Below, piece after piece: positions 51,907 to 59,516 of a DNA stretch of 64,000 nucleotides (position 1 is its first letter; the number at the start of each line of letters is the position of its first letter). The notes beneath the pieces were generated by a model. The model worked only from the letters and a program-made list of their open reading frames with translations. It made no database searches and was not told where the DNA came from. Both the position numbers and the translations under genes were made by a program. This stretch comes from Anaerostipes butyraticus (GTDB lineage: Bacteria > Bacillota > Clostridia > Lachnospirales > Lachnospiraceae): positions 149,211-213,210 of the forward strand of contig NZ_BLYI01000047.1 of NCBI RefSeq assembly GCF_016586355.1, read 5' to 3'.

Positions 51907-53307
51907 ATGAAGAATAAATATGACGTAATTATGATCGGGGCCGGACCGTCTGCGATTTTCTGTGCTTATGAACTGATGCAGAAACGGCCGGAAACGAAAA
52001 TACTGATGATTGAAAAAGGAAGAAGAATTGAACAGAGAAAATGTCCTAAAAGGGACACAAAAGTCTGTGTTGGATGCCAGCCGTGTTCAATCACCACAGG
52101 CTTTGCCGGCGCAGGAGCGTTTTCAGACGGCAAACTGTCTCTTTCTCCTGATGTAGGGGGAAATCTGCCGGAAATTCTCGGATATGAACGGACAACAGAA
52201 CTGCTCAGGGAATCAGATCAGATTTATCTTCAGTTTGGAGCAGATACGAAAGTTTATGGAATCAATGAAGAAGATGAGATCGCAAAAATCAGAAAAAAGG
52301 CAATTCAGGCAAATTTAAAGCTGATCGAATGCCCAATCCGCCATCTTGGAACAGAAGAAGGATATAAGATATATGCAAGACTTCAGAAACATCTTCTGGA
52401 ACGAGGCGTGGAAATGCGGTTTTTGACCATGGTAAAAGATATTCTGATTGAAGATGGAGAGGTTAAAGGTGTTATAACAGATCAGGACGAAACATTTTTT
52501 GCGGACGAGATCATAGCGGCAGTGGGACGGGAAGGATCGGAATGGCTCAGTGATATCTGCCGGACATATGGAATTGAAACACAGGTAGGCACCGTTGATG
52601 TCGGCGTCCGTGTAGAGGTGAGAGATGAGATCATGGAAGAATTGAATCAGAGTCTCTATGAAGCAAAACTGGTCTATTATACGCCGACTTTTGATGACAA
52701 AGTAAGGGTTTTCTGTACGAATCCATCCGGGGAAGTTGCCACAGAATATTATGAAAACGGTCTGGCAGTGGTCAATGGACATGCTTATAAGGCAAAAGAT
52801 CATAAGACAAGCAATACAAATTTTGCCCTGCTGGTATCTAAAAATTTTACCAAGCCGTTCAAGGAACCGATTCAGTATGGAAAACATATTGCCCAGCTGA
52901 GCAACATGCTTTGTGACGGAAAAATCCTTGTACAGAGATTTGGAGATTTTATCAGAGGAAGAAGAACGACAGAGGAACGTCTGGTAAGAAATAACATTAC
53001 GCCGACCCTGAAAGACGCAGTGCCGGGAGATCTGTCTTTGGTTTTTCCTTACAGGATCATGAAGGATATCGAGGAAATGATTTATGCCTTAGATGAGGTG
53101 ACACCGGGAATGGCAAGTGATGAGACACTGTTGTATGGTGTGGAAGTTAAATTTTATTCTAATAAGATTCTTGTAGACAAGAATTTTGAAACGAACATTC
53201 AGGGACTGCATGCAATCGGCGATGGAGCCTCAGTCACGAGAGGACTTCAGCAGGCATCAGCCAATGGTCTGAGTGTAGCCAGGAGTCTGCTGAAAAAGTG
53301 GAACTAA
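51907..53307 (+). CDS. NAD(P)/FAD-dependent oxidoreductase (COG2509-like)
   Basis: A 466-residue flavoprotein. The N-terminal Rossmann motif is MIGAGPSAIFCAYEL, followed by a Cys-rich part (RKCPKR, CVGCQPC) and GFAGAGAFSDGKLSL, and the C-terminal FAD contact GLHAIGDGASVTRGLQQASANGL. This matches the family of uncharacterised FAD-dependent dehydrogenases common in Clostridia. The ATG at 51907 follows AGGTGAAAGC; a GTG three codons earlier is less likely. Last gene of the operon that starts with the MEMO/AMMECR1 fusion; terminator follows. Confidence 0.9.
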   Translation: MKNKYDVIMIGAGPSAIFCAYELMQKRPETKILMIEKGRRIEQRKCPKRDTKVCVGCQPCSITTGFAGAGAFSDGKLSLSPDVGGNLPEILGYERTTELLRESDQIYLQFGADTKVYGINEEDEIAKIRKKAIQANLKLIECPIRHLGTEEGYKIYARLQKHLLERGVEMRFLTMVKDILIEDGEVKGVITDQDETFFADEIIAAVGREGSEWLSDICRTYGIETQVGTVDVGVRVEVRDEIMEELNQSLYEAKLVYYTPTFDDKVRVFCTNPSGEVATEYYENGLAVVNGHAYKAKDHKTSNTNFALLVSKNFTKPFKEPIQYGKHIAQLSNMLCDGKILVQRFGDFIRGRRTTEERLVRNNITPTLKDAVPGDLSLVFPYRIMKDIEEMIYALDEVTPGMASDETLLYGVEVKFYSNKILVDKNFETNIQGLHAIGDGASVTRGLQQASANGLSVARSLLKKWN

Positions 53308-53313
53308 AGAAGG

Positions 53314-53358
53314 GAAAAGATCCGGGACAGACGGTCAGTCTGCTTCCGGATCTTTTTT
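53314..53358. terminator. Terminator after the FAD oxidoreductase gene
   Basis: AAAGATCCGG and CCGGATCTTT, with inner CAGAC/GTCTG, then TTTT. It overlaps the 3' end of the convergent PHP gene. Confidence 0.9.
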
Positions 53359-54216
53359 TGCTGCTTTTTTCTGGTAATAGGCTTCGTTGGCTTTCTTTCC
53401 TGCATCGATCAGGCGCTCAAGACCTTCTTCCGGACAGAGAAAGCTTCCCAGAGGATAAGGAGTTGTTGTATACAAACCGTGGAAATCGGTTCCTCCGGTC
53501 ATAAAAAGATCGTGTTCTTTGCACAGAACCTTGATCTGTTCCATGGTCTTTTCATCGTTGCGGGGATGATTCAGTTCAATTCCATCCATCATGTGATCCT
53601 CGATCATCATTTCCATCAGCATTGGATTTTTGTACTGTCCCGGATGAGCCAGGACCGGGACTCCGCCGCAGGAACGAATCAGCCTGACTGCTTCCATGGC
53701 GTCCATGTAATCCGTCTGGAACTTATGAGGGCTTCCAGGATGGAAAAGCTCCCTGTGGAGTTCTCCAATGGGCTGGCCGGTGTATCCCATCAGGGATAAA
53801 ACCTGCATGATATGGGTATAGTAAATGCCGGTGCTCTGACGGGAAGCTTCGTACAGCTGGTCCATTGTAATGGGATATTCATCCATCAGGGACTGATAGG
53901 AACGAATCACAGAATCAGAAAAAAGCTTCAGATCCTTGTCCAGGCGTTTTTGAAGACGCTTGGTATCCGCCGGATAATAGCAGAGCAGATGAACATTAAT
54001 ACCAGTTTCTTTGTGACGGGCAGCAATTTCCACAGCCGGAATCACATGGAGATTCAGCTCTTCCCCCAGTGCGCAGGCCGCAGGTATGGAATGAGTAGAT
54101 TCATGATCCGCGATGGCAATATAGTCCAGATGAATTCTTGAGGCATAGTGCAGGAGCTGGTCAATATCCATTGCGCCATCAGATAATACAGTGTGACAGT
54201 GTAAATCGGCTTTCAT
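53335..54216 (-). CDS. PHP-domain phosphoesterase (RNase AM/YciV-like)
   Basis: A 293-residue metal-dependent phosphoesterase. The PHP motifs are DLHCHTVLSDGA (I), IADHEST (II), Glu/His in PAVEIAARH (III region), HPGQYKN and the terminal GTDFHG (IV). The family includes enzymes that hydrolyse 3',5'-nucleoside bisphosphate and trim RNA 5' ends. Ribosome site AAAGGAG precedes the ATG. It is convergent with the FAD oxidoreductase gene. Confidence 0.9.
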   Translation of the reverse strand: MKADLHCHTVLSDGAMDIDQLLHYASRIHLDYIAIADHESTHSIPAACALGEELNLHVIPAVEIAARHKETGINVHLLCYYPADTKRLQKRLDKDLKLFSDSVIRSYQSLMDEYPITMDQLYEASRQSTGIYYTHIMQVLSLMGYTGQPIGELHRELFHPGSPHKFQTDYMDAMEAVRLIRSCGGVPVLAHPGQYKNPMLMEMMIEDHMMDGIELNHPRNDEKTMEQIKVLCKEHDLFMTGGTDFHGLYTTTPYPLGSFLCPEEGLERLIDAGKKANEAYYQKKAAKKDPEAD

Positions 54217-54275
54217 AAAGTTCTCCTTTCAAGGCAGATAGATGTATTAGTTTCGCGTGTTAAAAAGAGCCGGGA

Positions 54276-54698
54276 CTACTCTAATTTTCTAAGGATTTTC
54301 AGAATGTCATCGACTGCGTGGTGGAAGGTTTCCTGATCTTCCAGGGACAGCATATTAAATTTGCTGGAGAGCCGTTCTTTGACAAGGCGCTGTTCTTCTT
54401 CAATAAAGGATTGTCCCTGTTCGGTGAGACGAATGTAAACTTTCCGCCGGTTGTCTCCCATATGGAATCTGGTGACATATCCTTCTTTAACCAGAGGAGC
54501 AACAGCCCGGGTTGTCTGTTCTTTGGAAGAGGCAATGTATGCCGCAGTCTGAGACATGTTCAGATGTTCTCTGCTGTAAAGGGCAAATAAAATCAGCATC
54601 TGGGTTCTTGTAAAACTGACTGAATGCAGATCAATGGTGTTAAAAAGAAGTTTTTGCACCACAGGGAATATTTCCATAAGCGCAGAGATGTTTTTCAT
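54276..54698 (-). CDS. MarR-family transcriptional regulator
   Basis: A 140-residue winged-helix regulator. The HTH region is LNMSQTAAYIASSKEQTTRAVAPLVKEGYVTR and the wing is MGDNRRKVYIRLTEQG. It is divergent from the citrate synthase gene; a palindrome in between (54774-54787) overlaps the -35 of that gene, so it probably represses it. The ATG at 54698 lies 11 bases after AAAGGAGG, slightly far; the longer frame to 54740 has no ribosome site. Confidence 0.9.
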   Translation of the reverse strand: MKNISALMEIFPVVQKLLFNTIDLHSVSFTRTQMLILFALYSREHLNMSQTAAYIASSKEQTTRAVAPLVKEGYVTRFHMGDNRRKVYIRLTEQGQSFIEEEQRLVKERLSSKFNMLSLEDQETFHHAVDDILKILRKLE

Positions 54699-54742
54699 AG
54701 ATTTCGTATCCTCCTTTGTATCATGAAATCTGACTAACATTT

Positions 54743-54802
54743 ATTATAGCATTTTGTTTAAGAAGGTCAATGATTGACAAATGTCAAATAAAAGAGTAAA
54801 AT
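54743..54802. promoter_or_regulatory. Divergent promoters and MarR operator between the MarR and citrate synthase genes
   Basis: Plus strand: TTGACA (54774-54779) and TAAAAT (54797-54802), spacer 17. Minus strand: TTGACC (54770-54765) and TATAAT (54748-54743), spacer 16. TTGACA-AA-TGTCAA (54774-54787) is an exact palindrome that covers the plus-strand -35 and touches the minus-strand promoter. Confidence 0.8.
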
Positions 54803-54850
54803 TATATTGATAAAAATCAACTTTTGCAGCGTAAGGAGGGAACTGGAAAG

Positions 54851-56206
54851 ATGACGAGAGAGAACCTAAGCAGTTATCTGAAGCGTCAGGCAGTTGTTTG
54901 CCGTGATCATTGTGAGATTGATAAAGAATTGTACGAAAAATTTGGGGTAAAAAGAGGTCTTCGTGATAAGGAAGGGGTCGGAGTTCTGGCGGGCCTTACT
55001 AACATTTCCAATATACAGTCAAGCAAAATTGTAGATGGGAAAAAAGTTCCGTGTGAGGGACAGCTTTTCTATCGGGGTTATAATATATATGATCTGGTGA
55101 AAGGATTTCTTTCCCAGGACAGATACGGCTTCGAGGAAGTAACGTATCTTTTATTGTTCGGCATTCTGCCGGATCAGCAGCAGTTAGCGGAATTTCGGGA
55201 AATTTTAGTATCCGGGATGACGCTTCCGAAAAATTTTACAAGAGATGTTATTTTAAAAGCGCCAAGTAGTGATATTATGAATTCTCTGACGAAGAGCATT
55301 CTTACACTGGCTTCTTATGATGACAACGCCTCTGATATTTCAATGGAAAATGTGCTGCGCCAGTGTCTGATGCTGATCAGTGTATTCCCGATGCTGGCAG
55401 TTTACGGATATCATGCCTACAATCATTATGAAAATGATGACAGCTTGTATATTCACCGACCGGATCCACAGTTTTCCATGGCAGAGAACATCTTAAGGCT
55501 TTTAAGACCGGATAAATCATTTACGCAATTAGAAGCCAAAGTGCTGGATCTTGCTCTGGTGCTCCATATGGAACATGGAGGAGGAAATAATTCCACTTTC
55601 ACAACGCATGTGGTAACTTCTGCCGGATCCGATACGTATTCCGTTATTTCAGCGGCTTTGTCTTCTCTGAAAGGACCAAAACATGGAGGAGCCAATATCA
55701 AAGTCGTAGAAATGATGAAAGATCTGCGTTCCAGTGTGGAAGATGTAACAGATCGTGATCAGGTGGAGGAATATCTGAAGAAACTTCTTCATAAGGAGGC
55801 TTTTGATAAGAAAGGACTGATTTATGGAATGGGGCATGCGGTTTACAGTATTTCTGATCCGAGAGCCCAGATTTTCAAAGAATTTGTTCAGAAGCTGGCT
55901 GAGGCCAAAGGAAGGGATGAGGATTTCAGACTGTACTCTATGATTGAAAAACTCGCGCCGGAAGTGATCGCAAAAGAGCGTCATATTTATAAGGGTGTAA
56001 GCGCAAATGTAGATTTTTACAGTGGTTTTGTCTATAGTATGCTGGACATTCCACTGGAATTGTTTACACCGATTTTTGCCATGGCAAGAATTGTAGGATG
56101 GAGTGCTCACAGGCTGGAAGAACTGACCAATGTGGATAAGATCATACGGCCGGCCTATAAAAGCATAGGAGAAGAAAAAGAATACATTCCATTGGAAGAC
56201 AGATAA
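54851..56206 (+). CDS. Citrate synthase (citrate/2-methylcitrate synthase family)
   Basis: A 451-residue cytosolic enzyme that condenses acetyl-CoA with oxaloacetate. The conserved catalytic regions are LHMEHGGGNNSTFT (His), KGPKHGGAN, GMGHAVYSISDPRAQ (His) and NVDFYSG (Asp). The N-terminal extension of about 60 residues and the overall length match the long citrate synthases of Clostridia. A role in glutamate synthesis through a partial oxidative TCA branch is likely, as no other cycle enzyme is nearby. The ATG at 54851 lies 10 bases after AAGGAGGG. MarR control is suggested by the operator. Confidence 0.93.
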   Translation: MTRENLSSYLKRQAVVCRDHCEIDKELYEKFGVKRGLRDKEGVGVLAGLTNISNIQSSKIVDGKKVPCEGQLFYRGYNIYDLVKGFLSQDRYGFEEVTYLLLFGILPDQQQLAEFREILVSGMTLPKNFTRDVILKAPSSDIMNSLTKSILTLASYDDNASDISMENVLRQCLMLISVFPMLAVYGYHAYNHYENDDSLYIHRPDPQFSMAENILRLLRPDKSFTQLEAKVLDLALVLHMEHGGGNNSTFTTHVVTSAGSDTYSVISAALSSLKGPKHGGANIKVVEMMKDLRSSVEDVTDRDQVEEYLKKLLHKEAFDKKGLIYGMGHAVYSISDPRAQIFKEFVQKLAEAKGRDEDFRLYSMIEKLAPEVIAKERHIYKGVSANVDFYSGFVYSMLDIPLELFTPIFAMARIVGWSAHRLEELTNVDKIIRPAYKSIGEEKEYIPLEDR

Positions 56207-56210
56207 AAGC

Positions 56211-56244
56211 AAAAGAGAGTCCGGAATATCCGGACTCTCTTTTG
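56211..56244 (+). terminator. Terminator after the citrate synthase gene
   Basis: AAAAGAGAGTCCGG and CCGGACTCTCTTTT are exact inverses. The rest of the gap to 56406 holds overlapping GC-rich hairpins (GCGGCAT/ATGCCGC near 56358-56393) that could end the PTS transcript on the minus strand, but without T-run. Confidence 0.9.
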
Positions 56245-56406
56245 TCTGGCCGCAGCCTGATTTGTAATCTGAAATGTGATATCGTTTCATGGAGAGATAG
56301 AAGAAAGGGTAATCCATAAAACGCTTATTTTCAGATTTATAGAACAGTCAGGCGGCCGGCGGCATATCAAATACCGCCTGTCATGCCGCTGTCTGTAAAT
56401 CCTGAT

Positions 56407-58347
56407 TTAAAGATCAGCAATAACTGTAGAAGCCGCTTCTACCTGATTTCCTGTATGGAAGCTGATTTCTTTGGCGTCGCCCATTTCTGTCACAACCATG
56501 ATTGTGATTGCAGGGTGGCCGGCTGCTTTGATCTTTTCCTGGCTGAAACGAATCAGAGGATCACCGGCTTTTACAACGTCACCGACTTTTACTAATGGTT
56601 CAAATCCATCTCCATTCATATCTACGGTGTCCAGACCGATATGGAGGAGGATTTCAGTTCCGCTTGCGAAACGGAGTCCGCAGGCATGGTTGCTGCCTTC
56701 CATAACGATGGTGACAGTACCGTCTGCAGGAGCAGTTAATACATCATTAACCGGATCGATAGCCATACCGTCTCCAAGTGTTTTGCTGGAGAATACAGCA
56801 TCTGGAACTTCTTCAATAGGAACAGCTTTTCCGGTAAGAAAAGCTTTTAATTCATGAACTTCACCGGCTGGAAGTTCTGCGGCAGGAGCCTCTGCAGCAG
56901 GAGCCTCTGCGGCTGTCTCTTCTTCTGCTGTATCGCCTTTATATTTTTTCTTTCCAACAGTCAGTGTTAAAATCAGAGGAATTACAATTGCGATAACAGA
57001 GCAGATTGCAAATAAAAGCATGTATTTTGGCTGAATGGAAAGGATTCCCGGAAGTCCTCCGACACCGATTGCATTTGCGGTGATACCTGTTGTAACACAG
57101 ATGCATCCTGCAACAGCGGAACCGATCATACCACATAAGAATGGGAAGCCATACTTAATATTTACACCAAACATTGCAGGTTCTGTTACACCAAGGTAGC
57201 AGGAGATACAAGCCGGAATAGATACTTCTTTTGCTTTTTCATCATGTTTCTGAAGGAAGATCATTCCAAGTACGGCAGAACCCTGCGCGATATTGGAAAG
57301 AGCGATCATTGGCCAGAGAGTGGTTCCTCCAAAGTCAGCGATCAGCTGAAGGTCGATCGCGTTGCTCATATGATGGAGTCCGGTGATAACCAGCGGAGCA
57401 TATACAAATCCGAAGACTGCACCGAACAGACTCTTAATGCTGGATGTCAGACCAGCGTTTACGACATCAGAGATTGCTGTACCGATAGTCCATCCGATTG
57501 GTCCAAGGATGAAATGTGCAATCATAACAGATAATGTTAACGCGAAGAATGGTACAACGATCATGGAAACAACCGCAGGACAAATCTTGCGGAAGAAACG
57601 CTCTAAGTACACTAAAGTAAATCCGGCGAGGATTGCAGGAAGTACCTGAGCCTGATAACCAATCATGCTGACATGAGCGAAACCGAAATCCCAGTATGGA
57701 ATATCTGCGGCAGCTGTGGAAGCAACACTGTAAGCGTTCAAAAGCTGAGGAGATACCAGTGTGATACCGAGGACAATACCAAGGGACTGGGTCGTACCCA
57801 TTTTCTTCGTGATAGACCAGACAATGGATACTGGCAGGAAGTGGAATACCGCTTCACCGATCAGCCATAAGAACTGGTACACACCGTTCCAGAATACGGA
57901 TGTCTGAATCAGAGACTGTGTTCCGTCACCAAACATGTAAATCTCACCGATGATGTTTCGGAAACCTAAGATCAAACCACCGGTAATGATGGCAGGGATC
58001 AATGGTGAGAAGATTTCAGCCAGATCAGACATTAACTTCTGAAGTCTTGTCTGATTGGATTTTGCCGCGTCCTTTGCCGCCTCTTTTGAGACACCTTCGA
58101 TTCCGGCAACGGCTACAAAGTCGTTGTAATATGTGCTGACTTCATTTCCAATGATAACCTGGAACTGTCCTGCCTGTGTGAACGTTCCTTTGGTCGTTGG
58201 AAGAGCTTCGATTGCTTTGACGTCTGCGATCTTTGGATCAGCCAGGACAAAGCGCATTCTCGTAACACAGTGTGTTACGGCTGAGATGTTTTCTTTACCG
58301 CCGACTAATTCGAGCAGCTGACGGCATTCATCAGTAAATTTTCCCAT
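56407..58347 (-). CDS. treP: PTS transporter subunit EIIBCA, trehalose type
   Basis: A 646-residue fused permease of the phosphotransferase system. EIIB (about 1-85) has phospho-Cys27 in THCVTRMRF; EIIC (about 105-465) has about ten helices; after an Ala/Glu-Pro linker (about 480-505) comes a glucose-type EIIA with His569 in LLHIGLD. The EIIC stretch GLHHMSNAIDLQLIADFGG with LWPMIALSNIAQGSAV is typical for trehalose permeases (TreB/TreP). Such a system imports trehalose as trehalose-6-phosphate. It is controlled by the promoter with operators at 58379-58452 and the adjacent TreR-like gene; the expected phosphotrehalase gene is absent from the window. Confidence 0.92.
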   Translation of the reverse strand: MGKFTDECRQLLELVGGKENISAVTHCVTRMRFVLADPKIADVKAIEALPTTKGTFTQAGQFQVIIGNEVSTYYNDFVAVAGIEGVSKEAAKDAAKSNQTRLQKLMSDLAEIFSPLIPAIITGGLILGFRNIIGEIYMFGDGTQSLIQTSVFWNGVYQFLWLIGEAVFHFLPVSIVWSITKKMGTTQSLGIVLGITLVSPQLLNAYSVASTAAADIPYWDFGFAHVSMIGYQAQVLPAILAGFTLVYLERFFRKICPAVVSMIVVPFFALTLSVMIAHFILGPIGWTIGTAISDVVNAGLTSSIKSLFGAVFGFVYAPLVITGLHHMSNAIDLQLIADFGGTTLWPMIALSNIAQGSAVLGMIFLQKHDEKAKEVSIPACISCYLGVTEPAMFGVNIKYGFPFLCGMIGSAVAGCICVTTGITANAIGVGGLPGILSIQPKYMLLFAICSVIAIVIPLILTLTVGKKKYKGDTAEEETAAEAPAAEAPAAELPAGEVHELKAFLTGKAVPIEEVPDAVFSSKTLGDGMAIDPVNDVLTAPADGTVTIVMEGSNHACGLRFASGTEILLHIGLDTVDMNGDGFEPLVKVGDVVKAGDPLIRFSQEKIKAAGHPAITIMVVTEMGDAKEISFHTGNQVEAASTVIADL

Positions 58348-58378
58348 ATTTTACCTCCATTTTCTTAATAAGTTCCAT

Positions 58379-58452
58379 CCTGTACGGACAAGTTTCTTTA
58401 TGCTGTTATTATAGCTTGTCCGGACAAGTTTGTCAACACTTGTTTAAACAAA
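58379..58452 (-). promoter_or_regulatory. PTS promoter with three TreR-like operators
   Basis: Minus-strand TTGACA (58436-58431) and TATAAT (58413-58408), spacer 17. CTTGTCCGGACAAG (58415-58428) fills the spacer as a perfect palindrome; a related site (CTTGTCCGTACAGG on the minus strand) lies at 58379-58392 downstream, and TTGTTTAAACAA (58440-58451) upstream. A fourth copy (TTGTTTATACAA) precedes treR at 59291-59302. Confidence 0.85.
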
Positions 58453-58508
58453 TTTACAAAAATACTGTATGTTGTATAAAGGATAGAAACTTTTTGGATA
58501 GAAATAAA

Positions 58509-58540
58509 AAGAAGGTATCTGTTTTCAGATACCTTCTTTT
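58509..58540 (-). terminator. Terminator of treR
   Basis: AGAAGGTATCTG and CAGATACCTTCT are exact inverses around a short loop, with T-run on the minus strand. Confidence 0.9.
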
Positions 58541-59274
58541 ATAAGAGAGTCATTCAGGCGCTGTGCCTGTTCATAGAATGCGAATTTATCCGGACGGTGT
58601 CTCGATTGTGTAAATTCAAACATTATGCCGTCGCCGTTGAAGGTCCAGCTGCTGACAACCGCCAGGCAGTTGTAATCCTTCATATTCATATATCTTTCAT
58701 CGATCTGGGTGATATGTTCTACCGTCATTCGACGTTTGGTCGTAACGATCTTCTCTCCAAGTTCATGTTCCATGTAATCATAAATGGATTTTTTAGCGAT
58801 TTCCGGAGTCAGATTTTTTACGACATCCTTTAGAAAATAGTTATGATCGATGATCAGGGCAGTTCCTCCAAAATAACGGACCCTTTGAAGATAGTAAATT
58901 TCCTTACCCACAGGGAAAGAGGTTCTCTGATGGATATGCTGATCCACTGTCAGTTCAGCAAAGCAGATAATCTTTGTTGTGTAATCTTTCTGGTTCCTGC
59001 TTGCAGCTTCCTTCATACTCTCTATCCCATCAAGTATAAACTCGGACTGGTCTTTTGGACGATAAATAATATTGACTCCTTTGCCCTGGATACTCTGGAC
59101 GTAGCCGTTTTTTGCAAGAAGCTGGACGGCGCGCCGGATGGTATTGCGGGAACAGTCAAATTCTTCAATCAGAGTGTGTTCAGATGGCAGGAAGCTGGTA
59201 GGAGGATATTCTTCATGTTCAATTCGCTCTCTTAAGATCTCATAGATGTGATGATATTTCGCGGCAGCCATCAT
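58525..59274 (-). CDS. treR: Trehalose operon repressor-like GntR-family regulator
   Basis: A 249-residue regulator with a GntR winged helix (about 5-75: YEILRERIEHEEYPPTSFLPSEHTLIEEFDCSRNTIRRAVQLLAKNGYV) and a UTRA/chorismate lyase-like effector domain (about 95-240). In the Firmicute TreR group the effector is trehalose-6-phosphate, which releases the repressor. The neighbouring PTS gene and the TTGT-N4-ACAA dyads support the assignment. The start is ATG 59274, five bases after GAGG; a GTG two codons earlier is possible. A dyad at 59291-59302 just upstream suggests autoregulation. Confidence 0.9.
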   Translation of the reverse strand: MMAAAKYHHIYEILRERIEHEEYPPTSFLPSEHTLIEEFDCSRNTIRRAVQLLAKNGYVQSIQGKGVNIIYRPKDQSEFILDGIESMKEAASRNQKDYTTKIICFAELTVDQHIHQRTSFPVGKEIYYLQRVRYFGGTALIIDHNYFLKDVVKNLTPEIAKKSIYDYMEHELGEKIVTTKRRMTVEHITQIDERYMNMKDYNCLAVVSSWTFNGDGIMFEFTQSRHRPDKFAFYEQAQRLNDSLIKEGI

Positions 59275-59289
59275 TTTCACCTCGTTTCA

Positions 59290-59303
59290 CTTGTTTATAC
59301 AAC
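59290..59303. promoter_or_regulatory. TreR-like operator before treR
   Basis: CTTGTTTATACAAC on the plus strand is the same TTGT-N4-ACAA dyad as at the PTS promoter and lies 16 bases before the start codon of treR. Confidence 0.7.
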
Positions 59304-59422
59304 TAAGAATATCATATTAAAAAAAAAACTACAAGACTTTCAAGAAAAAGAAAAATTTTACAAATCAAATGAGAAAAAATGTGAGTAAAAAGGTAGTTGA
59401 AAAAAATTGTCATAAACGTATA

Positions 59423-59476
59423 TTGTATTCAATTTTGAATATGTTATACTCTTAGAAAAGTTAGCTAAAACTAACT
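59423..59476 (+). promoter_or_regulatory. pflB promoter with two palindromes
   Basis: TTGTAT (59423-59428) and TATACT (59445-59450), spacer 16. TATTCAA-TT-TTGAATA (59426-59441) is a perfect palindrome in the spacer, and AGTTAG-N6-CTAACT (59459-59476) lies at the expected transcription start. The first could be an operator; the second is either an operator or a 5' hairpin of the mRNA. Confidence 0.6.
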
Positions 59477-59516
59477 TTGAAGCAAAGATTGAATCAAAGA
59501 AAAAGGAGGCGCAGTC

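Noticed and set aside
56353..56393. GC-rich hairpins after the PTS gene as a riboswitch or repeat
   Set aside because: Best explained as a minus-strand 3' end structure; no known aptamer motif and no repeats elsewhere in the window.
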